A stretch of 64,000 bases of DNA from Bacteroidota bacterium. Lineage in GTDB: Bacteria; Bacteroidota; Bacteroidia; Flavobacteriales; Weeksellaceae. Location of the stretch: contig JAEWOD010000016.1 in NCBI GenBank assembly GCA_023461035.1, forward strand, positions 62,001-126,000, in the 5' to 3' direction. The translations under genes and the position numbers were made by a program. The notes beneath the pieces were generated by a model. The model was not told where the DNA came from. It ran no database searches and was given only the letters and a program-made list of their open reading frames with translations. This document shows positions 17,101-26,190 of this stretch, piece after piece (position 1 is the stretch's first letter; each line of letters begins with the position of its first letter).

Positions 17101-18105
17101 ATGAATTCTCCTTTAGTTTCCATCAATATACCGGTTTATAAATGCGAAAAATATATTTTTCGTTGTTTGGAATCGGTAAAAAATCAAACCTATAAAAATC
17201 TGGAAATCATTTTGGTCAATGACCAGACTCCGGACAATAGTTTGGCCATAATTGATCAATTTCAAAAGGAAAATCCCGAACTGAATATTCGGCTGCTTCA
17301 TCACGAAAAGAATCAGGGATTATCGGTAGTTCGGAATACGGGAATTGACAATTCAAAAGGAGAATATCTTTACTTTTTAGATAGCGATGATGAAATTACT
17401 CCGAATTGCATAGAACTTTTGGTCAATGCAACGCTGGAAAAAAAAGTTCAAATGGTCATCGCACAAAATCGTTGGATTAATACTTTTGACAACACAACCA
17501 AAGATTTCGGATTCCCTACCCGTTCTGAAAAAAAAAATTACGACAATAACAAAGAGATTTTCAAAGCATACTGCAACGGTTTGTTTCCCATCCCTTCCTG
17601 GAACAAACTGATTGACTTAAAATTTCTGAAAGAAAAAAAAATCCATTTCGTTCCCGGACTTTATGCACAGGACGAGCTATGGTTTTTCCATTTGATGTTA
17701 AAAATGAATTCGCTTTCCATCGTAGATGACATTACCTACTTGTATTATTTACATAGTAATTCGGTTATTTTTAATCGCACCAAGGTCAATTTTGAAAACC
17801 ATCAAACTATAGTTGAGCATTTCACAAAAAGTTTTCAGGAATCAGATAAAGAACGAAAACAACTGATAAAGAAAAAACTCATCGAATTCAAAACCACTTC
17901 CTTGCAAATGCAATGGAAATCCATGCGGGATGACGAATCCTACTGGAAAAAGAATTATTCCAGACTAAAAAAAGCACCAAGTCTTTCAATCTCTGACTAT
18001 TTTTCTTCCGAATTTTCTGCTGAATTAAAAAAGAAAAATTTTTTTCAAAACCTTCCGGTTGAATTAGGATTTCGTTTGTTCAAATGGCGTTATGAACGAA
18101 AATAA
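17101..18105 (+). CDS. Glycosyltransferase family 2
   Basis: 334 residues. Seen: VSINIPVYKCEKYI (6-19), VNDQTPDNS (39-47) and FLDSDDEIT (92-100). The C-terminal half is lysine-rich with amphipathic helices. It is co-transcribed with the uronate epimerase (9 bp gap), so it may transfer the uronic acid made by that enzyme (inference). It is convergent with the acyltransferase gene; the 42-bp gap holds only a weak AGGAA/TTCCT hairpin. Confidence 0.92.
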   Translation: MNSPLVSINIPVYKCEKYIFRCLESVKNQTYKNLEIILVNDQTPDNSLAIIDQFQKENPELNIRLLHHEKNQGLSVVRNTGIDNSKGEYLYFLDSDDEITPNCIELLVNATLEKKVQMVIAQNRWINTFDNTTKDFGFPTRSEKKNYDNNKEIFKAYCNGLFPIPSWNKLIDLKFLKEKKIHFVPGLYAQDELWFFHLMLKMNSLSIVDDITYLYYLHSNSVIFNRTKVNFENHQTIVEHFTKSFQESDKERKQLIKKKLIEFKTTSLQMQWKSMRDDESYWKKNYSRLKKAPSLSISDYFSSEFSAELKKKNFFQNLPVELGFRLFKWRYERK

Positions 18106-18147
18106 GGAAGAATTTTCCTGAATTTCTGATCAATAGACAATCCCAAA

Positions 18148-19248
18148 TTATTCAAAAAACAATTTTTTCAAATTCCGGTATTTCCACCAATTCTTTTTCA
18201 TGGTCGGCCTTTCTACAAAAATGAAAAACAGAGAACTGATGATTCCTATGACGATGAGAATAAATACCAAACGAACCGCAAAATCCAGATATACATTTCC
18301 CAAAATCAAGGTTTCCTGCATGAATCGATCTAACACCATATACATCACACGCTGATGAAGCATATAAATCGTATAACACATTCCGCCAATGATATAAACA
18401 ATCGGCATGGATAGGAATTTTTTAAAATATACAGAAGAACCTGTCAACGTCAAAATGGCCAATAAATAAAGTAAATCTATGCCATAAGGCCTGATACCGT
18501 TCCAAAACAAAACAACACTCAGCACACAGATGAGATCGTATATAACCGAAGGTTTAATCCGGTCTTTGTATTCCATAAATAGATCTGCAGCCAGAAATCC
18601 GACGATGAAATAAGACAGATAATTAATCAACGTAATGACTTCTATGGGATTATAAGCCAACAGAAACTTCCAGATAAAAATAAATGCAAATAAAAAGATG
18701 CGTCTCGGAACTTTGTCCCATTTAAAAACCAACGCAAATAAAGGCGCCAAAATATAAAACTGAATTTCAATTTCAAGTGACCAAAAAACCGGGTTCAATA
18801 CCGGAAAGGACTCAAAAATAATGTTGTGCAAATAAAAAAAGGACGCCAGATAATGAGGAAATAATTCGCTGAATCCACCCTTGTCGGCAAACAGCAGATT
18901 CAAACCAAACAAAAGCGTCAGGACTATAATATAAGGCGGTTCCAATCGGGTAATTCTTCTTAAAAAATAATTTTTCAGCTTTACCTGATTGCCTCCATAA
19001 GCATACTGTTTCACAAAAGGTAACCCCAGAATAAATCCGCTTATTCCAAAAAACAGCATCACCCCACTGAAACTGCTTCCAAATAAAAAATTGATAACCG
19101 GCTCAATGATTTCCGGAACTTTTGCCACACGGTCGTTGTAATACGTATTGAAATGACTCAATACAACCGCCATAATGGCAAAAAAACGCAATCCGTCAAT
19201 ATACGGAATAAAATTCCCGGAAGCCGTTACCCGTTTTAAAAGCCTCAT
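18148..19248 (-). CDS. Acyltransferase 3 family membrane protein (OafA-like)
   Basis: 366 residues with about ten membrane segments. Seen: the N-terminal block YIDGLRFFAIMAVVLSHF (16-33, catalytic-type H32), SGFILGLPF, RRITRLEPPY with the conserved RxxR-like basic pair, and NPVFWSLEIEIQFY. Known: these inner-membrane proteins O-acylate sugars of surface glycans. It overlaps the small epimerase gene upstream by 4 bp. It most likely decorates the polysaccharide built by this locus. Confidence 0.88.
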   Translation of the reverse strand: MRLLKRVTASGNFIPYIDGLRFFAIMAVVLSHFNTYYNDRVAKVPEIIEPVINFLFGSSFSGVMLFFGISGFILGLPFVKQYAYGGNQVKLKNYFLRRITRLEPPYIIVLTLLFGLNLLFADKGGFSELFPHYLASFFYLHNIIFESFPVLNPVFWSLEIEIQFYILAPLFALVFKWDKVPRRIFLFAFIFIWKFLLAYNPIEVITLINYLSYFIVGFLAADLFMEYKDRIKPSVIYDLICVLSVVLFWNGIRPYGIDLLYLLAILTLTGSSVYFKKFLSMPIVYIIGGMCYTIYMLHQRVMYMVLDRFMQETLILGNVYLDFAVRLVFILIVIGIISSLFFIFVERPTMKKNWWKYRNLKKLFFE

Positions 19249-19925
19249 ATAGAAGGTTTAAAGTATTTTTGAATTAAACCTTGTAAATAAATTCTGCCGT
19301 CTCTTTCCGTAAAATATCCCTCCACTTCATGTACGTCAATCGTATAAGTTTCTCCCAAATCCACCCTTTCCTTTTCGGTCTCAATCCCTAATTCTTCCTC
19401 AAAAACTGAAACCACTTCCGAAATCTTAAAATTCTCCAGATAAGCCACATTGTAGATTTTATTTTTTTCTTTTTCTATAATTAATTTCAGAATGAGATTG
19501 CGGACATCTTCTATGTCGATCAAATTTCGTTTGGCATTTTGGTGAATGGTAATTTTTTGTTGATTTAAGATGGATTGACATAAATAATTCATCAACAAAT
19601 TGGGATTTCCGCCTTTTCCGACAGCATTGCTCACACGCGCTATCAGGTATTGCTCACATTCGGACGAAACCAAATGTTCCATATTGAGTTTATGAATCAC
19701 ATAGGCACTTCCGTTTTTGGACGAATCATAAATACTGCAAGTGCTGAAATAAACAAAAAGTTTCCCGGGATTTTCTGCCATGGTTTTCCGGATCAGATTT
19801 TCTTCACGGAGAAATTGATTTTCATCAGTTTCCAGCGAATTAGATACACCTGAAGCAAAAAAAATAACATCTTCCTTATCAACATCCAGAAAAGCGCGGG
19901 CAATTAATCCATTTCCTACTATCAT
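19245..19925 (-). CDS. Short NAD(P)-binding epimerase/dehydratase-like protein
   Basis: 226 residues, shorter than a full epimerase (about 300-350). Seen: VGNGLIARAF near the N-terminus as a shortened glycine loop, FSTCSIYD (in place of SSxxVYG) and YVIHK (YxxxK), then RVSNAVGKGGN and IDIEDVRNLI. The catalytic Ser/Thr, Tyr and Lys positions are kept, so it may be active, but the C-terminal substrate domain is reduced. A TAAATTTG box lies at 19954-19961. It is coupled to the acyltransferase gene by a 4-bp overlap. Confidence 0.75.
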   Translation of the reverse strand: MIVGNGLIARAFLDVDKEDVIFFASGVSNSLETDENQFLREENLIRKTMAENPGKLFVYFSTCSIYDSSKNGSAYVIHKLNMEHLVSSECEQYLIARVSNAVGKGGNPNLLMNYLCQSILNQQKITIHQNAKRNLIDIEDVRNLILKLIIEKEKNKIYNVAYLENFKISEVVSVFEEELGIETEKERVDLGETYTIDVHEVEGYFTERDGRIYLQGLIQKYFKPSI

Positions 19926-19953
19926 GGTTTGTGGTCGGTTTTAAATAAAACCC

Positions 19954-19961
19954 CAAATTTA
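19954..19961 (-). promoter_or_regulatory. -7 box TAAATTTG for the epimerase-like gene
   Basis: An exact TAnnTTTG match on the minus strand, 28 nt before ATG 19925. It is back to back with the menD box. Confidence 0.55.
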
Positions 19962-19988
19962 CACATTTATGAATTAACAAATTCGTCC

Positions 19989-19996
19989 TACATTTG
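19989..19996 (+). promoter_or_regulatory. -7 box TACATTTG for menD
   Basis: An exact TAnnTTTG match, 22 nt before TTG 20019. It excludes the 30-codon upstream extension of the frame. Confidence 0.6.
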
Positions 19997-20018
19997 CGGT
20001 GCAAGAAGCAATAGCAGT

Positions 20019-21683
20019 TTGAAAAGATTTTCCAAAAAACTAAATGTCCAGCTCATCGCCGAAACCTTTAAAGCGTTTGGAATTGAGCATATCGTCCTTT
20101 CACCCGGTTCGCGCAACGGTGCACTCTCCACTCATTTCACCCATCATCCTGACTTCAAAACCTATAGCATAGTGGACGAACGTTCAGCGGGGTTTGTGGC
20201 ATTGGGGATGGCGCAACAACTCAGAAAACCGGTTGTGGTTTGCTGTACTTCAGGTTCGGCTCTGGTCAATTATTATCCGGCCGTAACCGAAGCATTTTAC
20301 CAAAACGTCCCGTTGATTGTCCTTTCGGCTGACCGTCCGGAACATTTGGTGGACAATTTTGACGGGCAAACCATTCGCCAGAAAAATGCTTTGGAACTTC
20401 ACTCCTATCACAATACGCAACTTTCTGAAGACGAATCAACCGAGTCTTTGACAGATAATCTTGGTTTGATAAAAAAAGCAGTTGTGGCTTGCATCCAAAA
20501 ATCAGGACCGGTGCATATCAATATGCCTTTTTCTGAACCATTATATGAATTTCAGGAAACCATTGACATCGAGTTTGAAGAATTTAAAATTCCTCAGAAA
20601 GAAAAAAAAGAAATTCGCATAGATGAATTTGCAAACAAATGGAGTTCTGCTTCCAAAAAATTGGTTTTGGTCGGAATGCAATTTCCTGATGAAAAATTAA
20701 ACCAATGGATGCAAAAATTAGCAGACGACGACTCGGTCGTGATTTTGACTGAAACGACTTCCAACTTGCATTCAAAAAGGTTTTTCAATAAAATAGATTC
20801 GGTTATTTTTTCGTTAAAAGAAGAAACATTTGAACATTTAAAACCTGAAATTTTGTTGACCATCGGCCAAAATGTGATTTCCAAAAAAGTCAAATCCTTT
20901 CTCCGAAACCACAAACCGGAGCAACATTGGCATTTAGACGAATTTTGGCAACCCGACACCTACCAATGTTTGACGGATGAAATTCAAACAAATCCGCTTT
21001 CTTTTTTGGAAGAATTTGTTCCAAAAGTATTCCAACAAAAATCCCATTTTTACAACGATTGGAATTCCATCCGAATTCAAAAAGAAGAAAAACAAAAAGA
21101 ATTTGCTGAAAACCAAGCTTTTTCCGATTTCAAATGCATGGAAGAACTGGTAGAAACGTATCCGGAAAAGGCACAGATTCATTACAGCAATTCTGCTGTC
21201 ATTCGATATGCACAGCTATTTGACCATTCGCCGGAAAATGAAATTTTTTGCAACCGAGGCACAAGCGGCATCGACGGCTGCACCTCAACTGCTGCCGGGG
21301 CTTCCATGGTTAACCAAAAACAAACCGTTTTGGTAACGGGCGATATCAGCTTTTTCTACGACAGCAACGGACTGTGGAATAATTATTTGCCCAATTCATT
21401 CAGAATTATTCTCATCAACAACGGAGGCGGAAATATTTTCAAAATCATTCCGGGACCGGAAAATTCAGGGGTAGTGGAATCAGTTTTTGAAACGAGGCAT
21501 CAATTGTCGGCGAAATATTTGGCCAAAATGTTTGGATTTGAATATGAATTAGTTAAAAATTCAGACGAATTAAATACTTCCCTGAAAAGTTTTTATTCTC
21601 ATTCAAAACAACCAAAAATATTAGAAATCAATACTTCCGAAATTGAAAATGCCGAAATCCAACGGGCGTATTTTAGAATTTAA
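20019..21683 (+). CDS. menD: 2-succinyl-5-enolpyruvyl-6-hydroxy-3-cyclohexene-1-carboxylate synthase
   Basis: 554 residues from TTG 20019, matching the family length of about 550. It condenses isochorismate with 2-oxoglutarate using thiamine diphosphate, an early step of menaquinone synthesis. Seen: VLSPGSRNGAL (26-36), the ThDP-activating glutamate in VDERSAGF (E54), CCTSGSALVNYYPAV, RGTSGIDGCTSTAAG, and the ThDP/metal motif from TGDISFFYDSNGLWN to INNGGGNIF. It is alone here; no other men gene is in the window. The frame is open further upstream, but that part lies before the promoter. Confidence 0.95.
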   Translation: MKRFSKKLNVQLIAETFKAFGIEHIVLSPGSRNGALSTHFTHHPDFKTYSIVDERSAGFVALGMAQQLRKPVVVCCTSGSALVNYYPAVTEAFYQNVPLIVLSADRPEHLVDNFDGQTIRQKNALELHSYHNTQLSEDESTESLTDNLGLIKKAVVACIQKSGPVHINMPFSEPLYEFQETIDIEFEEFKIPQKEKKEIRIDEFANKWSSASKKLVLVGMQFPDEKLNQWMQKLADDDSVVILTETTSNLHSKRFFNKIDSVIFSLKEETFEHLKPEILLTIGQNVISKKVKSFLRNHKPEQHWHLDEFWQPDTYQCLTDEIQTNPLSFLEEFVPKVFQQKSHFYNDWNSIRIQKEEKQKEFAENQAFSDFKCMEELVETYPEKAQIHYSNSAVIRYAQLFDHSPENEIFCNRGTSGIDGCTSTAAGASMVNQKQTVLVTGDISFFYDSNGLWNNYLPNSFRIILINNGGGNIFKIIPGPENSGVVESVFETRHQLSAKYLAKMFGFEYELVKNSDELNTSLKSFYSHSKQPKILEINTSEIENAEIQRAYFRI

Positions 21684-21709
21684 AATGAGAAAAATTTGTC
21701 AGAAATTAA

Positions 21710-22234
21710 TTAAAGAACTCTCGTTGCTTTTACAAATCGTTTGTTCCAATAGGTTTCTTCAATTGAACTCACGATTACGCCTTTGGAGGTGGAAGAATGA
21801 ATGAAGAAAACCTCGCCATTTTTGACTTTTTCTACAATTCCTACATGGCTGATACCAGAACCCGATGTTTTGAAAAATACCAGATCTCCTTCCCTTACAT
21901 CACGTAAACGGATTTCCTTTCCTTCATTTGCTTGTTCTCTTGAAATTCTAGGCATTTTGATTCCGGCCGCATCAAAAGCATTGATGACCAAACCGGAACA
22001 GTCCAATCCGCTTTTGGTTGTACCGCCGTATTTATAAGGAGTTCCGAGAAATTTATATGCTGCTTTCACTACCGAATTGGCTTCTTTGTCTGCCGTATGG
22101 TTTTTTGTTTTAGTACGTTCGCGGACTTCCCTTTTTTTGTATTCCGATGATTTATAAGAAACATTTCGGGACGAATTACAAGCGGTTAAAGAAAATATCC
22201 CAATGACCAAAATGTAAAATTTCCAATTATTCAT
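21710..22234 (-). CDS. NlpC/P60 cysteine peptidase lipoprotein
   Basis: 174 residues. Seen: a signal peptide ending in lipobox SLTAC (C19), then a basic linker and a C40 peptidase domain with YKYGG, LDCSGLV (C79), GDLVFF, HVGIV (H130) and FIHSS (H146). This is the Cys-His-His triad of cell-wall D,L-endopeptidases that cut between D-Glu and diaminopimelate. It is likely an outer-membrane lipoprotein acting on periplasmic peptidoglycan. It is convergent with menD and sits 91 bp downstream of the hypothetical gene at 22.3 kb; co-transcription is uncertain. Confidence 0.93.
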   Translation of the reverse strand: MNNWKFYILVIGIFSLTACNSSRNVSYKSSEYKKREVRERTKTKNHTADKEANSVVKAAYKFLGTPYKYGGTTKSGLDCSGLVINAFDAAGIKMPRISREQANEGKEIRLRDVREGDLVFFKTSGSGISHVGIVEKVKNGEVFFIHSSTSKGVIVSSIEETYWNKRFVKATRVL

Positions 22235-22325
22235 ACTTCATCCGATTTAAATCAACTAAAATTACAACGTATAAAGTTAGAAAATCTTGTAGTTATGAAC
22301 AAAAAATCAACAAAGTTATTAACAC

Positions 22326-22775
22326 TCAAAATTCATCATCATCCTCAATGTCCTCAGGTTCAATTCCCGGCGGATTGAACAGCCCCCAATCGTCCACAAT
22401 ATAATTCCAGGCATCAAACGATTTCACCCATTTGCGGAACAAAAGTTTGAATTTGTTGATTTCACTGCGAATCAGTTGAATGTAGTCTTCTTCGCCTTTG
22501 AAGCCAAAAATATCGAGATTACCTACGGTCACATAAATTTCACGGGCAGCTTTGCGGATGATGGCTGCATTTTCCATACGGATGTCATAAATATCGGCTG
22601 TTTCCGCTCCTGCAATTTTAGCAGGAATGATAATGGAATTTTCCAACAAAAAATCTTTCTGAAAAGCAATATGATCATTTTCACTTTCGTCCAGCGTTTT
22701 ACAAAAACGCCAGACCAACTCTGAAATCAGCTCGGCTTTCACAAAAATCGGTAAGTCCCGGTGCATTCTTTCCAT
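22326..22775 (-). CDS. Conserved hypothetical protein of the hemB-sigma operon
   Basis: 149 residues, which I do not recognise as a named family. Seen: no signal peptide or membrane segment; a mostly helical profile; a central IPAKIAGAETADIYDIRMENA stretch split by acidic residues; and a C-terminus with WNYIVDDWGLFNPPG followed by an acidic tail of Glu and Asp. It starts 2 bp after the sigma factor stop and is surely co-translated with it, so a role in that regulatory unit is possible but unproven. Confidence 0.8.
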   Translation of the reverse strand: MERMHRDLPIFVKAELISELVWRFCKTLDESENDHIAFQKDFLLENSIIIPAKIAGAETADIYDIRMENAAIIRKAAREIYVTVGNLDIFGFKGEEDYIQLIRSEINKFKLLFRKWVKSFDAWNYIVDDWGLFNPPGIEPEDIEDDDEF

Positions 22776-22777
22776 CT

Positions 22778-23317
22778 CTATCCTTTTAAGATATCTTGTA
22801 ATAATTGTCTGGCTCGTAACAGCCGTACTTTTACATTGGCCATCGTCAGATCCAGTTCTTCCGAAATTTCTTTGTATGTTTTTTCTTCCAGAAACCGTAG
22901 CTCTAAAATCCTTCGGTATTCCGGTTTCAATTTCTGCAAATACAGAATCAACGCATCATTGTCTTGTTGCTGAATGAGGGATTCCTCTGGGCTTGGCAGA
23001 TCTTCCTGAACCTCGATGGCATAATTTTCATCATCCAGCGAAAGTTTGAGTGCCGGCGATTTACGGATATGGTCAATCATCGTGTTATGAGCAATGGACA
23101 AAATCCATGTTTTGAAATCAAAATCTGAATTATATAGTTTTAATTTAGCAAAAACCTTTGTAAAAGTTTCGATGGCGATGTCTTCCGCTTCTTCTTCGTC
23201 ATTGATTTTATGATATATATAATTGAAAACAGAATTCCAATACATATCCATCACCCGGTTCTGCGCCTGGCGTTTTCCTTTTTTGGCTTCCTGAATGACG
23301 GATTCTAATTTGTTCAA
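22778..23317 (-). CDS. ECF-type RNA polymerase sigma factor
   Basis: 179 residues. Seen: region 2 from NRVMDMYWNSVFNYIY to DEEEAEDIAIETFTKVF (about 20-55), and region 4 with LELRFLEEKTYKEISEEL, MANVKVRLLRARQLL (about 138-175). Known: group 4 sigma factors steer RNA polymerase to a small regulon, usually held by an anti-sigma factor. No anti-sigma gene with a membrane segment is adjacent; the 3' neighbour is a soluble hypothetical protein. It lies 9 bp downstream of hemB. Confidence 0.93.
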   Translation of the reverse strand: MNKLESVIQEAKKGKRQAQNRVMDMYWNSVFNYIYHKINDEEEAEDIAIETFTKVFAKLKLYNSDFDFKTWILSIAHNTMIDHIRKSPALKLSLDDENYAIEVQEDLPSPEESLIQQQDNDALILYLQKLKPEYRRILELRFLEEKTYKEISEELDLTMANVKVRLLRARQLLQDILKG

Positions 23318-23326
23318 TTTAAAAAT

Positions 23327-24319
23327 TTAAGAATTGAGTAATTTCGCTGCTTCCTTTGCAAAATAAGTCGAAATCAAATCGGCACCGGCACGTTTAAACG
23401 CTGTCAAACTTTCAATCATCACTTTGTCATGATCCAACCATCCGTTTGCAGAAGCGGCTTTTATCATGGCGTATTCGCCGCTTACCTGAAATACGGACAC
23501 GGGAATATTGTAATTTTCTTTCACCAAGCGAACGATGTCCAAATAAGCCATTCCGGGTTTTACCATCACGATGTCCGCTCCTTCTGCGATGTCTTCTTCC
23601 ACTTCACGAAGTGCTTCATAAGCATTGTGATAATCCATTTGATAGGTCTTTTTATCTTTTGGAATATCTGTATTATCGACAGGCGCACTGTCCAGTGCTT
23701 CCCTGAATGGTCCATAAAAAGAACTGGCATATTTGGCAGCATACGACATGATACCGACATCTGTAAATCCGTTTTCTTCCAGTGCTTCGCGTATAGCACC
23801 GATCCGGCCGTCCATCATATCGCTTGGCGCTACGAAATCTGCTCCGGCTTCAGCATGCGATAAGCTCATTTTTACAAGTGCTTCCACGGTTTCGTCGTTG
23901 AGAATTTGACCGTTTCCGATGATGCCGTCGTGACCGTAAATGGAATATGGATCAAGCGCCACGTCGGGCATCACGACCATTTCTGGCACTGCATTTTTGA
24001 TTTCCTTTATGGTTTGTTGCATGAGTCCGTCAGGATTCCAGGCTTCTTTTCCGGTATTGTCTTTCAAATCCTGATTGACTTTTACATAAACATTGACAGC
24101 CTTAATTCCCAAATCCCAGATTTCTTTTACTTCTTGAACCGTCCAGTCCAAAGATTGCCTGTATATCCCCGGCATGGAAGAAATTTCTTGTTTGACATCT
24201 TTTCCTTCTGCCACAAAGATGGGAAGGATAAAATCCCGCGGCGTTAAACTGCATTCTCTCACCAAACTTCTTAAAGCTTCGGTTTTTCTTAATCTTCTGG
24301 GACGATAATAAGGAAACAT
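23327..24319 (-). CDS. hemB: Porphobilinogen synthase (delta-aminolevulinic acid dehydratase)
   Basis: 330 residues. It joins two 5-aminolevulinate molecules into porphobilinogen for heme. Seen: the two Schiff-base lysines in YAAKYASSFYGPF (K196) and MVKPGMAYLD (K254), and APSDMMDGRI. In the metal loop DVALDPYSIYGHDG (119-132) the zinc cysteines of the human type are replaced by A121, D123 and D131, so it belongs to the Mg-dependent, non-zinc class. The gene heads an operon with the sigma factor and a hypothetical gene. A TAACTTTG box at 24337-24344 precedes ATG 24319 by 17 nt. Confidence 0.96.
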   Translation of the reverse strand: MFPYYRPRRLRKTEALRSLVRECSLTPRDFILPIFVAEGKDVKQEISSMPGIYRQSLDWTVQEVKEIWDLGIKAVNVYVKVNQDLKDNTGKEAWNPDGLMQQTIKEIKNAVPEMVVMPDVALDPYSIYGHDGIIGNGQILNDETVEALVKMSLSHAEAGADFVAPSDMMDGRIGAIREALEENGFTDVGIMSYAAKYASSFYGPFREALDSAPVDNTDIPKDKKTYQMDYHNAYEALREVEEDIAEGADIVMVKPGMAYLDIVRLVKENYNIPVSVFQVSGEYAMIKAASANGWLDHDKVMIESLTAFKRAGADLISTYFAKEAAKLLNS

Positions 24320-24336
24320 TTTAAAAAAAATTTGAA

Positions 24337-24344
24337 CAAAGTTA
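24337..24344 (-). promoter_or_regulatory. -7 box TAACTTTG for hemB
   Basis: An exact TAnnTTTG match on the minus strand, 17 nt before the hemB ATG. Confidence 0.6.
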
Positions 24345-24428
24345 TGAATTTGTGGTTTAGCGGAAGCTAATTAAGATTTTGAATTTCTGAAATTCCAGAA
24401 ACATATATCCCAAAACCTTAAACTTCCC

Positions 24429-24436
24429 TATTTTTG
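24429..24436 (+). promoter_or_regulatory. -7 box TATTTTTG four nt before the trmD ATG
   Basis: TATTTTTG-CCAA-ATG. The conserved TrmD N-terminus starts at this ATG, so the transcript should have essentially no leader. Confidence 0.6.
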
Positions 24437-24440
24437 CCAA

Positions 24441-25124
24441 ATGCGAATTGATATCATTACCGTTTTACCCGAACTGTTGAAAAGCCCATTTGAAGCTTCT
24501 ATCCTGAAACGCGCTCAGGACAAAGGTTTAGTGGAAGTACACTTACATAATTTGCGGGATTATTCTACCGGAAAATACAAAAAAGTAGATGATTATCAAT
24601 TCGGAGGTGGTGCCGGAATGGTCATGATGATTGAACCTATTGATAAATGCATTTCGAAATTAAAATCGGAAAGGATCTATGATGAAATCATTTATCTGAC
24701 TCCTGACGGTGTTACTTTAAACCAAAATTTAGCCAACGAACTTTCCCTGAAAGGAAACATCATCATGCTTTGCGGGCATTACAAAGGCGTTGACCAAAGA
24801 GTCCGCAATCATTTTGTAACCAGAGAAATTTCCATCGGTGATTATGTTTTAAGTGGTGGTGAATTGGCGGCAGCCGTATTGGCAGACAGCATCATCCGTC
24901 TGTTACCGGGTGTGCTGAACGATGAAACATCTGCGCTTTCCGATTCCTTCCAAGACGATTTATTGGCACCCGAAGTTTATACGCGACCTGCCGAATATAA
25001 AGGAATGAAAGTTCCTGACATTTTACTCTCAGGCGATTTTCCTAAAATTGAAGAATGGCGGCATCAAAATGCCATAGAGCGAACCACAAAAAGACGACCT
25101 GATTTACTGAACGATAAAATTTAA
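24441..25124 (+). CDS. trmD: tRNA (guanine-N1)-methyltransferase
   Basis: 227 residues. It methylates G37 next to the anticodon, preventing +1 frameshifts. Seen: MRIDIITVLPEL at the start, YQFGGGAGMVMM (52-63), CGHYKGVDQRV (111-121), SIGDYVLSGGELAA (131-144), which forms the SPOUT trefoil knot, and DSFQDDLLAPEVYTRP (168-183) with the catalytic-region acidic residues. It is not next to rplS, which lies 19 kb away, unlike the proteobacterial operon. It ends at a strong intrinsic terminator. Confidence 0.96.
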   Translation: MRIDIITVLPELLKSPFEASILKRAQDKGLVEVHLHNLRDYSTGKYKKVDDYQFGGGAGMVMMIEPIDKCISKLKSERIYDEIIYLTPDGVTLNQNLANELSLKGNIIMLCGHYKGVDQRVRNHFVTREISIGDYVLSGGELAAAVLADSIIRLLPGVLNDETSALSDSFQDDLLAPEVYTRPAEYKGMKVPDILLSGDFPKIEEWRHQNAIERTTKRRPDLLNDKI

Positions 25125-25152
25125 TTCGTAACTTTCTGAAATCTTAATTCTT

Positions 25153-25175
25153 AACGCAACCTTTTGCGTTTTTTT
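25153..25175 (+). terminator. Intrinsic terminator after trmD
   Basis: A 7-bp perfect stem (AACGCAA 25153-25159 with TTGCGTT 25164-25170) with loop CCTT, running directly into a T tract to 25175. Confidence 0.85.
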
Positions 25176-25200
25176 CGTCATTAACTAAAGGTTTATGATT

Positions 25201-25617
25201 ATGAAAAGTATAAAATGGATTTTAGCAATGATGATTACGGGGCTGTTTGTAACATCATGTTTGGATGACGAACCCACTTTAAATGTCGATTATGAATACG
25301 CTCCAATTGATAGTATAACGATTGATGAAATTCGTCCTGCCCGTGAAGTTACCGAAATCAGAACCTATTTTACCAGAAATAGTGAATGTGAAACATTTTT
25401 TGATTATGATTATCAAATTTCAGGAAATGAAAGAACGGTTTCTATCGTGATTTCGGATTTGCAGGTTGAAGATTGTTTGAATATATCGGAAGCTTCTTCC
25501 CATATACTCCAGTTCAGACCGGAGACTGGCGGAACCTACACTTTTCGTTTCTGGGCGGGTAACGATGTAAATAACGAACCTATATTTATCGTTCAGGAAA
25601 TCGAAATTCCGAATTAA
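25201..25617 (+). CDS. Hypothetical lipoprotein
   Basis: 138 residues from the second in-frame ATG (25201), which puts the basic start KSIKW directly before the hydrophobic core; an ATG two codons earlier is also possible. Seen: a signal peptide ending in lipobox FVTSC, followed by DDEPT, an acidic +2/+3 context that in Bacteroidota often goes with surface export. The rest is beta-rich with two cysteines (ECETFF, EDCLN) that may pair. I do not recognise the family. It precedes the second sigma factor by 15 bp, so it may belong to that operon. Confidence 0.78.
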   Translation: MKSIKWILAMMITGLFVTSCLDDEPTLNVDYEYAPIDSITIDEIRPAREVTEIRTYFTRNSECETFFDYDYQISGNERTVSIVISDLQVEDCLNISEASSHILQFRPETGGTYTFRFWAGNDVNNEPIFIVQEIEIPN

Positions 25618-25632
25618 CCTAAACAAATTGGA

Positions 25633-26190
25633 TTGGATGATAATCTGAAAATATTAATAAAACAGTGTCAGGAAAACAAAACTTCTGCTCAGTCCGAAAT
25701 ATATAAACAATTTTCGGCGCAGTTGTTTTCTGTTTGTTTGCGGTATGCTGACAATTATGATGATGCACAAGATATTTTTCAGGATGGTTTTATCATAATT
25801 TTTCATAAAATCAACCAGTTTCGTTTTGAAGGTTCATTTGAAGGATGGCTTCGCCGAATTATGGTGAATTGCTGTATAGAAAAACACCGCAATAAAAACT
25901 ATCTCTATGTCATCAATGAAGAATTGACTCCCGATGAAAGTCCGGACGATGAGGATGATTTTGAAACGGAAGACTATACTTATGATGAAATTCTGGAGTT
26001 TGTAAGATCGCTTCCTGACCGGTACAATCAAGTATTTAATCTGTATGCCATTGAAGGCTATTCCCATCAACAAATTGCAGAAATGCTCCAGATTTCTGTA
26101 GGCACGTCCAAATCCAATTTGTCACGTGCCCGGGAAAAATTAAAAGAATTGATAAAAAAAAATAAAGAAATAAAAGTCGTGTCAAAATGA
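25633..26190 (+). CDS. ECF-type RNA polymerase sigma factor
   Basis: 185 residues from TTG 25633; no in-frame ATG precedes the conserved part. Seen: region 2 with YADNYDDAQDIFQDGFIIIF (about 37-56) and FEGWLRRIMVNCCIEKHR, an acidic linker, then region 4 with LPDRYNQVFNLYAIEGYSH and ISVGTSKSNLSRAREKL. It overlaps the next gene by 4 bp. That gene has an anti-sigma-like N-terminus and membrane anchor, so the two form a probable sigma/regulator pair. Confidence 0.93.
   Translation: MDDNLKILIKQCQENKTSAQSEIYKQFSAQLFSVCLRYADNYDDAQDIFQDGFIIIFHKINQFRFEGSFEGWLRRIMVNCCIEKHRNKNYLYVINEELTPDESPDDEDDFETEDYTYDEILEFVRSLPDRYNQVFNLYAIEGYSHQQIAEMLQISVGTSKSNLSRAREKLKELIKKNKEIKVVSK

Noticed and set aside
18110..18127. 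Terminator between the GT2 and acyltransferase genes
   Set aside because: The AGGAA/TTCCT stem is only five pairs and no T tract follows.
19929..20018. N-terminal extension of MenD
   Set aside because: It contains the promoter box; the protein has normal family length from 20019.
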